Assembly (NCBI RefSeq): GCF_019039035.1
Contig: NZ_JAHNZT010000013.1
Location: 144,456 to 208,455, forward strand
Direction: 5' to 3'
DNA length: 64,000 nt
Origin: Citreicoccus inhibens
Lineage (GTDB): Bacteria > Myxococcota > Myxococcia > Myxococcales > Myxococcaceae
Positions 15,961-23,083 of this stretch are shown piece by piece. Under the pieces are notes generated by a model. That model saw only the letters and a program-made list of their open reading frames with translations, made no database searches and was not told the origin of the DNA. How positions within the stretch are numbered: position 1 is the stretch's first letter; every line of letters starts with the position of its first letter. The translations under genes and the position numbers were made by a program.

Positions 15961-17220
15961 ATGGAACTGCTGAGATTCGCGACGGCGGGTTCCGTCGATG
16001 ATGGCAAGAGCACCCTGATTGGCCGGCTGCTCTACGATACGAAATCCATCCTGGAGGATCAGCTCGCGGCGGTGGAGCGCACGAGCAAGTCCCGTGGGGA
16101 CGAGTACGTCAACCTGGCGTTGCTGCTCGATGGGCTGAAGGCCGAGCGCGAGCAGGGCATCACCATTGACGTGGCGTACCGCTACTTCAACACGGTGAAG
16201 CGCAAGTTCATCATCGCGGACACGCCGGGACACCTGCAGTACACGCGCAACATGGTGACGGGCGCGTCCACGGCGGACCTCGCGCTCATCCTCGTGGATG
16301 CGCGCAAGGGCGTGCTGGAGCAGACGCGCCGCCACGCGTTCATCGCGTCGCTGCTGCGCGTGCCGCACCTGGTGCTCTGCATCAACAAGATGGACCTGGT
16401 GGACTTCGACGCCGGGGTGTTCGAGTCCATCCGCGAGGAGTTCCGCCAGTTCTCCATGAAGTTGGACGTGCAGGACCTCACGTTCATCCCCATCTCCGCG
16501 CTGGGCGGAGACAACGTGGTGACGCGCTCGGAGAAGATGCCCTGGTACGAGGGCCCGACGCTGCTGCACCACCTGGAGAACGTGCACATCGCGTCGGACC
16601 GCAACCTCATCCACGTGCGCTTCCCGGTGCAGGGCGTCATCCGCCCCGCGTCCGCGAAGAAGTTCCACGACTACCGCGCGTACACGGGCGCGGTGCTGGG
16701 GGGCGTGCTCCGTCCGGGCGATGAGGTGATGGTGCTGCCCTCGGGCTTCACCACGCGCATCAAGTCATTGGAGCTGGCGGGGAAGAGCCTGGAAGAGGCC
16801 TTCCCGCCCATGTCGGTGAACGTGTCACTGGCGGAGGAGTTGGACATCAGCCGGGGCGACATGATCTGCCGGCCGGGCAACCCGCCGCTGGTGGGCCAGG
16901 ACATCGACGCGATGGTGTGCTGGCTGTCCGAGGCGTCGCAGCTCCAGCCCGGGGCGCGGCTGGCCATCAAGCACACCACGCGCTCGGCGCGCGCGATGAT
17001 CAAGCAGCTCCACTACCGGCTGGACGTGAACACGCTGCACCGCGACGAGCAGAGCCCCGGGCTCAAGCTCAACGAGATTGGCCGCGTGACGCTGCGCACG
17101 ACGGTGCCGCTGTTCTTCGACGAGTACCGACGCAATCGCAACACGGGCAGCTTCATCCTCGTCGACGAGGGGACGAACGCCACCGTGGGCGCGGGCATGA
17201 TCAACGGCGCCGCCGTTTGA
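15961..17220 (+). CDS. cysN: sulfate adenylyltransferase subunit 1, GTPase (CysN)
   Basis: A 419-aa EF-Tu-like GTPase whose GTP hydrolysis drives APS synthesis by CysD. The G motifs are GSVDDGKST (P-loop), the switch region GITIDVAYRYF, DTPGH and NKMDLVDF. Domains II and III follow. It is at the short end of the family (E. coli 475 aa) and has no CysC fusion; the APS kinase is a separate gene 8 bp downstream. It starts at the base after the cysD stop codon, so the two are certainly co-transcribed. Confidence 0.95.
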   Translation: MELLRFATAGSVDDGKSTLIGRLLYDTKSILEDQLAAVERTSKSRGDEYVNLALLLDGLKAEREQGITIDVAYRYFNTVKRKFIIADTPGHLQYTRNMVTGASTADLALILVDARKGVLEQTRRHAFIASLLRVPHLVLCINKMDLVDFDAGVFESIREEFRQFSMKLDVQDLTFIPISALGGDNVVTRSEKMPWYEGPTLLHHLENVHIASDRNLIHVRFPVQGVIRPASAKKFHDYRAYTGAVLGGVLRPGDEVMVLPSGFTTRIKSLELAGKSLEEAFPPMSVNVSLAEELDISRGDMICRPGNPPLVGQDIDAMVCWLSEASQLQPGARLAIKHTTRSARAMIKQLHYRLDVNTLHRDEQSPGLKLNEIGRVTLRTTVPLFFDEYRRNRNTGSFILVDEGTNATVGAGMINGAAV

Positions 17221-17228
17221 GGTGATGG

Positions 17229-17789
17229 ATGGAGCAGCGGGTGGGATTCATCGTGTGGCTGACGGGCATGTCGGGCGCGGGCAAGAGCACGCTGTCCGGC
17301 CTGCTCCGGCAGCGCCTGGAGACGGAGCGCAGCATCGAGCGGCTCGATGGGGACGAGGTGCGCACCTGGCTGTCCAAGGGGCTCACCTTCAGCCGCGAGG
17401 ACCGCGAGGAGAACGTGCGCCGCATCGGCTACGTCGCGCGGCTGCTCGCCAAGCACGGCGTGGGAGTCCTCACCGCGGCCATCTCGCCGTACCGGGCCTC
17501 TCGTGAAGAGGTCCGGCACCTCGCCACCGAGGCGGGCATCCCGTTCATCGAGATCTACGTCCAGGCCAGCCTGGACGCGCTCATCGCTCGGGATGTGAAG
17601 GGGCTCTACAAGAAGGCGCTCGCTGGAGAGATTCAGCACTTCACCGGCGTGTCGGATCCGTATGAGGCTCCGGAGTCGCCGGAGCTGGTGGTGCACTCGG
17701 ACTCGGAGACGGTCGAAGCGAGCCTCGGGCGCATCCTGGACCTGTTGCGGGCTCGGGGGTTGCTCGGCCCGACGGCCAGCGCGGCCTGA
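17229..17789 (+). CDS. cysC: adenylylsulfate kinase (CysC)
   Basis: A 186-aa kinase that phosphorylates APS to PAPS. The Walker A motif is WLTGMSGAGKSTL, and LDGDEVRTWLSKGLTFSREDR is the APS-binding region. ISPYRASREEVR and the lid DVKGLYKKALAGEI are family hallmarks. It completes a compact cysDNC operon. PAPS can feed either sulfide assimilation or sulfotransferases. No PAPS reductase, sulfite reductase, sulfate transporter or sulfotransferase is in the window, so the end use is open. Confidence 0.95.
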   Translation: MEQRVGFIVWLTGMSGAGKSTLSGLLRQRLETERSIERLDGDEVRTWLSKGLTFSREDREENVRRIGYVARLLAKHGVGVLTAAISPYRASREEVRHLATEAGIPFIEIYVQASLDALIARDVKGLYKKALAGEIQHFTGVSDPYEAPESPELVVHSDSETVEASLGRILDLLRARGLLGPTASAA

Positions 17790-17805
17790 GTCACGGCGTG
17801 GGCGC

Positions 17806-17829
17806 GGCTGCCTCGGTGGGGAGGCAGCC
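17806..17829. terminator. hairpin between convergent cysC and CmlA-like gene
   Basis: A 9-bp perfect stem GGCTGCCTC/GAGGCAGCC with a 6-nt loop in the 51-bp gap between convergent stops. No T tract is present; it is probably a bidirectional transcript end. Confidence 0.55.
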
Positions 17830-17840
17830 CGCGCGCACGG

Positions 17841-19430
17841 CTACTCGAGGATGCGCTCCAGCTTCAGGAAGGGGCGCTCGGCGGGGATGCCTCGCGAGCG
17901 GCAGATGTCGAGGAAGCGGTTCGACTCGATGATCTGCGGCGCGGTCTCGTCGTACTGGAGCACCATGACGTGCCGGAGCCAGGGCTCCTGGCCCATGGCA
18001 TAGACGTACGACTCGCGCGGCTGGAGGTGGTTGAGGATCTCCGTGGCGCGCGCGGCGTTGGAGCCGTTGAGGCGGCGCGACTGGTCCATCTTCCGAGGCA
18101 GCGGCTGGGAGAGCAGGGGGCCGTACATCCAGCTCATCGGGCCGCCCTCGCACTCCATGCCGAGGAAGAGGATGTCGAGCGGGCCCACCAGGGACTTGAG
18201 GTGCTCGTACAGCCGAGGCTCGATGGCGTTGGAGTCCGCCGCCATCAGCATGGCGCGACCGCCCAAGCGCACGAGGTGGGCCGTCTTGGCCTGGATGGTC
18301 AGGTCGCTGTGCTCGCCCATGAAGGGGATGCCCGTCAGCGAGCCGCCCGGGATGCGAATCTCCTGCAAGTCGTCGATCTCCACGACGTTGCGGAAGCCCG
18401 TGTGCTCGAGCATGAGTCGCAGCGACGGATCCGCGAGGCTGCCGCCGTTGTTGCGCGGCACGACGATGGTGCCGATGCGGTGGCGGAGCTGGAGCAGCGT
18501 CTCCATCATCAAGTGGTCGGCGTGGCCGTGCGTGATGAGGACGTAGTCGATCTTCTCGGGCAGGTCCGCGTGCGTGAAGCGCGACAGCTCGGTGGGGAAC
18601 TCGTAGCTGATGACAGGGTCGGTGAGCACGCTCACCTCACGCGTCTCCAGCAGCACACAGGCGTGGCCGAAGTAGCGCACGCGCACGCCGGAGCCCGTGT
18701 ACGGCTCGGGCTTGCGTGGGGGTGTCTCGGTGAAGAGGTCGGCGAACGCGGGGGCGGCGTCTTGGGGCACGCCGAGCATCTCCGCCACCTGCCCGGGTGA
18801 GCCCGGCGTGGTGCGCATGCGGAAGAGGGCGTCGATGCCCTCGTGACGGAACGGCACCTGGAGCCACAGGGGTGTGTCGCCTTCCAGGCGCGGCGTGCTG
18901 AAGATGTACTTGCGGGCGTCTGCGCTGACGCGCATGAGCGCGATGCTCTGGGAGGCCTCGCGGTAGTAGGGGCTGCGGTAGAGCAGGGGCTCGATGATGC
19001 GAGCACTGGCGCGGTGGCTCAGGTCATACGTGAGCTCGACGTAGCCGCGCAGCAGGTCCGGCACCTTGGGGTAGAGCGGCTCCAGCGAGTCGCCCTTCGC
19101 GCTGGCCAGCAGATGCTCCAACTCCGTCAGCGCGGCGGCGTAGGCCAGCATGTGCGCCTGCTCGCGCGTGGTGCGCTCCAGCAGGGCCTTCACCTGGGGA
19201 ACGCGCGCCACCGGGTGGTTGATGAAGGGACCGCCCATCAGCGCCGGGTTCTGCAGGGCGGCGACGTGCACGTCTGGATTGGCCACGAAGGACTGCATCA
19301 ATTTCAGATGCAATCGCGTGACAAAGAGCGGCGCGGTGGCGGGAGACAGCAGGAACCACCAGACGTACCACTGGTTGTAGAGCGGCTCGAGGGCAACGTC
19401 TGGCTTCAGGTACATCGGGCGGTCGAGCAT
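17841..19430 (-). CDS. CmlA-like diiron beta-hydroxylase (MBL-fold)
   Basis: A 529-aa protein with the two-part layout of CmlA (532 aa), which hydroxylates the beta-carbon of an amino acid tethered to an NRPS carrier protein. The N-terminal domain (1-245) includes LKPDVALEPLYNQWYVWWFLLSP and NPALMGGPF. The C-terminal MBL domain has ITHGHADH with His301, His303, Asp305 and His306, then Glu373 and Asp399. Recalling CmlA ligands as His305, His307, Asp309, His310, Glu377, Asp403 and His432, all but the last match at a constant offset of 4; the expected His428 position holds Glu here. The SWMYGPLLSQPLPRKMDQ block is also family-like. No signal peptide. The NRPS partner is not in the window. Confidence 0.78.
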   Translation of the reverse strand: MLDRPMYLKPDVALEPLYNQWYVWWFLLSPATAPLFVTRLHLKLMQSFVANPDVHVAALQNPALMGGPFINHPVARVPQVKALLERTTREQAHMLAYAAALTELEHLLASAKGDSLEPLYPKVPDLLRGYVELTYDLSHRASARIIEPLLYRSPYYREASQSIALMRVSADARKYIFSTPRLEGDTPLWLQVPFRHEGIDALFRMRTTPGSPGQVAEMLGVPQDAAPAFADLFTETPPRKPEPYTGSGVRVRYFGHACVLLETREVSVLTDPVISYEFPTELSRFTHADLPEKIDYVLITHGHADHLMMETLLQLRHRIGTIVVPRNNGGSLADPSLRLMLEHTGFRNVVEIDDLQEIRIPGGSLTGIPFMGEHSDLTIQAKTAHLVRLGGRAMLMAADSNAIEPRLYEHLKSLVGPLDILFLGMECEGGPMSWMYGPLLSQPLPRKMDQSRRLNGSNAARATEILNHLQPRESYVYAMGQEPWLRHVMVLQYDETAPQIIESNRFLDICRSRGIPAERPFLKLERILE

Positions 19431-19586
19431 TGGCGGGGAATGTTGTCGAGCAGGGAAACGGCGTCAAGCCCACGCGGCCCGCTCGCCCGAGCGCAATCTT
19501 GAAGTCGAGATGGACAAGGCGGGGTGGCTGTCATGAACGACCCAAGGTGACGAGTTGCTTCGAGCGCGCTGGGTTATCGCATCGGG

Positions 19587-20141
19587 CTACGAAGCGCGCT
19601 TGGGGGGCGCTGTGCGATGCGGAACGGGCACCTCCAGAGGGGCCTCATTGCAGAGGATGCACCCCGCGGCGTGCAGATAGACGTGATGCAGTTCGCAGCG
19701 CCCATATTCTGGGAGTCCGTCGTGCCAGCGCCACGTCCTGACATGGGGCGTTGGGAGCGCCTCGCGAGGAAGCCGCTCGACCATCTCACGCACCTGACGG
19801 AGCAGGGCGATGACCCAGGTGGCGTCATGGAGCGCGAAGGGAAGTCGCTCCCATCCCTCGCGAGCCATGGCTCCGTCGATGATCTCCAGGAGGAATCGCC
19901 GCTGGTCCTCGAACGCCTCCGCCGTCCACCCGAGCTCGGAGACATCGAACCCCACCATGCCCAGTCCCAGGATGGTCTGGTCGCTCTCCGCGAGCCAGAG
20001 TGCCAACTGCAGCTCCCACGTCGTCCGCGCTCGCGCCGTCGCCGCGAGCGTCAGGACATCGAAGAACGTGGCCAGAGTCCCGTTGCTCGCATGGACATGC
20101 GGGGCGCCGGGGGCCAGGTTGTTCGTGATGTGGTCTCCCAT
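19587..20141 (-). CDS. hypothetical protein with C-terminal Cys/His cluster
   Basis: A 184-aa soluble protein. The first 120 residues look helical (WELQLALWLAESDQ, FEDQRRFLLEIIDGAM). The C-terminal 60 hold GRCELHHVYLHAAGCILC, a possible zinc-binding cluster of three Cys and three His. It lies 42 bp downstream of the imine-reductase-like gene on the same strand, so the two may form an operon. I do not recognise the family. A metal-binding or redox accessory role is speculation based on the Cys/His pattern. Confidence 0.55.
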   Translation of the reverse strand: MGDHITNNLAPGAPHVHASNGTLATFFDVLTLAATARARTTWELQLALWLAESDQTILGLGMVGFDVSELGWTAEAFEDQRRFLLEIIDGAMAREGWERLPFALHDATWVIALLRQVREMVERLPREALPTPHVRTWRWHDGLPEYGRCELHHVYLHAAGCILCNEAPLEVPVPHRTAPPKRAS

Positions 20142-20183
20142 CTGGGCACTTCCTCACGGGTGCAGCCTTCGCCGCAACCTCGC

Positions 20184-21065
20184 TCAGTCCTGGGCGAGTG
20201 TACGGAACACCGCGGGCAGCTCTTGTTCTCCCAACCCCGCTCCGAGGGCGCGTCGGTAGTTCGCGAGCAGTTCCAAGGGGAAGCGCGCGCTGATGCGGGC
20301 ATCGCGGCTCAACCGGACGATGTGCTCGATCGCGGCGACATGCGTGTTGAGGCTGCACTGGTCGCCGGTGAAGTCGTCGCGCTCGACCATGCCCTGGGCG
20401 GCGTCGGCCGTGACGGAGATGAGGCCGAGGAACGAGTGCTTCTGGGCGAAGAACAGCTTCGGGTCGAGCCCTTCGGCCTTGCACATGGCCGCAGCGTGGA
20501 GGACCGCCAGCGAGCCGCCGTAGTAGGCCTCCAGGATGGCACAGTCGAGCGTCGCGGCGGAGCCGATCGCCTCGGCGACATAGACCGAGTTCATGGCAAT
20601 CGCCTGGAGGGCTTCTCGGTGGCGCTCGAAGAGCGCGCGAGGGCCGGCGTAGAACACGGTGGCGTAGTCCGTGGCGACGAAACTGGGGTACGCGAGGATC
20701 GCGGCGTCCAGGTAGTTCACGCCGTGGGCCTGCGCCCACTCCGCGCCGCTCCGCGCGTCCGAGGGGGAGCCGCTGGTGAGCTGAACGAGCGTTGTCCCGG
20801 TGAGTGCCGCCGAGATGGAGGGCGATGCGAAAAGCTCGGTACACGCGGCATAGTTGGACAGCGAGACGATGACGAGTTCGCGGCCGGAGACGGCCTCGCG
20901 AAGGTCCTCGAATGCATGGGTGCCACCACTCACGGCCTGGGCCTTGGCGTGGGTCCTGTTCCAAACGGCGACCTCATGGCCCGCCGCCGCGAACGCTCGC
21001 GCCAGCGCGGTTCCCATGAGCCCACTCCCAATGACTGCAAGCTTTGTCGGACGGTTGGCTGGCAT
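20184..21065 (-). CDS. NADP-dependent 6PGDH-like / imine reductase-like oxidoreductase
   Basis: A 293-aa protein starting at ATG 21065. The Rossmann fingerprint VIGSGLMGTALARAFAAAGHEVAVWNR gives NADP preference (Arg after the second strand). The helical C-terminal dimerisation domain includes GSAATLDCAILEAYYGGSLAVLHA. The variant QLTSGSPSDAR instead of the DxSTxxP signature of hydroxyisobutyrate dehydrogenases, and the absence of the catalytic Lys typical of that group, point to the imine-reductase branch. Substrate unknown. Its surroundings (thioesterase, phosphopantetheinyl transferase, CmlA-like enzyme) are compatible with secondary metabolism. Confidence 0.75.
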   Translation of the reverse strand: MPANRPTKLAVIGSGLMGTALARAFAAAGHEVAVWNRTHAKAQAVSGGTHAFEDLREAVSGRELVIVSLSNYAACTELFASPSISAALTGTTLVQLTSGSPSDARSGAEWAQAHGVNYLDAAILAYPSFVATDYATVFYAGPRALFERHREALQAIAMNSVYVAEAIGSAATLDCAILEAYYGGSLAVLHAAAMCKAEGLDPKLFFAQKHSFLGLISVTADAAQGMVERDDFTGDQCSLNTHVAAIEHIVRLSRDARISARFPLELLANYRRALGAGLGEQELPAVFRTLAQD

Positions 21066-21213
21066 CGTGGATTGCTCTCTGGCGTTCGGGAGGTGACGAA
21101 GAAACGCCGTTTCGGACGTTACTCGCGCGGAACTGCGAAGGCGCATTCCGGACCCCACGCCCATTCCGGCGAGAGGGTCTCAACCTCAACCCATAGCATC
21201 AAAGGACAACACC

Positions 21214-21585
21214 ATGAAGCGAGCGTCCCTCGTTGTTTCGGCGTGGATGATGTTGGTCGGGTTTGCCAGCACGGCCGTGGCGGCCCCCATCACCGTGAAT
21301 GGCTACGTCTGCTCAGCGACATACACTCGGCAGCCGAACGTCACCTACGGTCAGGGCTACGTGGTCGTGCAGGTGTACACCGGGGCGGGCTGCACCGGGA
21401 GCCTCGTCGGCAACTACTACTACCTGGGAGCGAGCGCCTCAGCTGGTGGCTACCAGTATAGCGAAGCCGAGCGCCTGGGGCTGTTCGAGCGCGCCACCCA
21501 GGCCGCGACGCAGGGCACGCGAGTCACCCTGTATGTCGAGGGCGCGGGCATCGGCATCCTCGACACGACCTACCGGGCCAACTGA
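21214..21585 (+). CDS. small secreted protein, unknown
   Basis: A 123-aa protein with a Sec signal peptide cut near AVAA (about residue 24) and an AAAGGA ribosome binding site 7 bp before ATG. The mature part is about 100 residues, beta-rich, with two Cys that could form one disulfide and many Tyr, Gly and Thr (GYVVVQVYTGAGCTGSLVGNYYYLG). It resembles small exported beta-barrel or jelly-roll proteins but I cannot name the family. It diverges from the imine-reductase-like gene. Confidence 0.65.
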   Translation: MKRASLVVSAWMMLVGFASTAVAAPITVNGYVCSATYTRQPNVTYGQGYVVVQVYTGAGCTGSLVGNYYYLGASASAGGYQYSEAERLGLFERATQAATQGTRVTLYVEGAGIGILDTTYRAN

Positions 21586-21733
21586 CGCAGGTGCGGAGGG
21601 GCTCCGGTGGGTAATGGCAAGCGGCCCGATGCCAGTCAATCGGGCCGGTGTGCCCGCCGGAGGCCCCGTCTCGGGGGAAGGGCAGGGCCGTAGCGCGACT
21701 CGATTTTCAGTGGCGTCCACGGCACCGCGCGGC

Positions 21734-22927
21734 CTAGAGCCAGGGAATGCTGAAGCTCGCCTGGAGGCCCAGCCATCCGCGCAGGAAGGCGCGGGCCTCC
21801 GGGTCCACTTGCGCGACCTTGTGAGGATGGTGCTGGAACGCGTAGACCGACTTGATCTGATACGCCCCCACGATGCCGGGCAGGTCCGTGGGGAGCAGCC
21901 CTACCGCGTGCATCCCGACTGGGGGCGGACACCGCACGAGGGGATGCGGCTCCAACTCCGCCTGGGCCTCGGGAAGGTCGCCAACCATGTACGACGCATG
22001 CTGGAAGTCGAACTGGCGGATGTTCTTCATCAACTGGCGCATCCGGCCCCGAGACTGCACTTCGGGCAGGGTCATGGGCGCCTGGGGACTGCTCTCACCC
22101 TCCACCCATTCATGCGCATTCCTCCGGGTGCGACCAATGTTGGGCCCGGTGGGATTGCGGAAGTAGTGCTGCTTGCTGTCGTTGGGGTTCAGCGTTCGCA
22201 CGCGCATCATCCCGCCCGAGATGGAGACCGAGGTCCCTCCCGCCCTCCACCCCCGGTTTTGCGTCGAGGTGGGGATCCGGTGCAGCCGTCCGCCGAGCAT
22301 GAACCACATCAACTGGGCGCCATGGCAGGTGGCGTAGATAGGCATCCCTCTCCGATAGGCTGCGGTGATCAGGCACATCTCGATCAGCAGCGAACGGCCA
22401 TACTGCCCGACGTCGAATTGCAACCAGGGGGAGAGGAACTGCTCGCCAGGCGCGCCCAGGTTCACCTGATGGAGGTCAGGATTGGGCTGGAGGTTGGGGA
22501 AGCGCCGGAGCGCGTGCCTGAGCCGCCTGATCGGCGCGATGGCATAGTCATGCATCGCCATGGGAATCGTTCCCGCGCCCGTGGGTGGCACTGCCACGTG
22601 GGTGTAGTTGGACAGCAGCCGGGAACAGGCGCTGTATGCCACGGCCAGGGAGCCATCCACGGCCCGGTTGTCCGCGAGGATGCCCGCGAAGCTCGCGAGC
22701 AGTGGGGCCGTGGCCTGGGGAGTGGGCGCGAAGGTCTGACCGATCTGGGCAACCTGGGACATTCGGATGATCTGTCCCCGAGGACTGCCTTCGGTGGTGT
22801 TGAACATGTTGGTGGAGAGGGTGTCCACGGTGACCTGTCCATCCGTGTCCACCAGCGCTTGCGCGACGTCTGTCGCCCATCCGCCGTCGGCGGAGCCTCG
22901 CGAAATCAGCACCCTTGCCTGGGGCAT
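21734..22927 (-). CDS. class I glutamine-amidotransferase-like (peptidase C26-type) protein
   Basis: A 397-aa protein with a nucleophile elbow MPIYATCHGAQLMWFMLGG (Cys201), the GATase-1 signature G/T-C-x-G-x-Q. A C-terminal VYAFQHHPHK sits where C26 hydrolases have F-Q-x-HPE. The catalytic His is thus present, but the Glu of the triad is replaced by His. The first 190 residues are longer than in PuuD-type gamma-glutamyl hydrolases (whole enzyme about 250 aa), and the spacer between Cys and His contains an insert of about 100 residues. No synthetase domain or signal peptide. It lies 156 bp downstream of the F-box-like gene on the same strand. Substrate unknown; a degenerate or non-glutamine hydrolase is possible. 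Confidence 0.68.
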   Translation of the reverse strand: MPQARVLISRGSADGGWATDVAQALVDTDGQVTVDTLSTNMFNTTEGSPRGQIIRMSQVAQIGQTFAPTPQATAPLLASFAGILADNRAVDGSLAVAYSACSRLLSNYTHVAVPPTGAGTIPMAMHDYAIAPIRRLRHALRRFPNLQPNPDLHQVNLGAPGEQFLSPWLQFDVGQYGRSLLIEMCLITAAYRRGMPIYATCHGAQLMWFMLGGRLHRIPTSTQNRGWRAGGTSVSISGGMMRVRTLNPNDSKQHYFRNPTGPNIGRTRRNAHEWVEGESSPQAPMTLPEVQSRGRMRQLMKNIRQFDFQHASYMVGDLPEAQAELEPHPLVRCPPPVGMHAVGLLPTDLPGIVGAYQIKSVYAFQHHPHKVAQVDPEARAFLRGWLGLQASFSIPWL

Positions 22928-23083
22928 GTGCCTCGTCTCCTGAGGGGGAATCTCTGTTCTGCCGTGGGATCATGAAAGGACGCGGGACGTCCCGCGTACC
23001 TGTCGGGAGCGACGGGATGCGATGCGCCAGGAGCGTCCCTCACCGCGCGCCGCCCTGCGCTCGCGGAAGGGCAGGGGGCGGAC

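Noticed and set aside
13210..21065. A full NRPS/PKS biosynthetic cluster
   Set aside because: Only accessory-type enzymes (PPTase, TEII, CmlA-like, imine-reductase-like) are present; no adenylation, condensation or ketosynthase domain occurs in the window.
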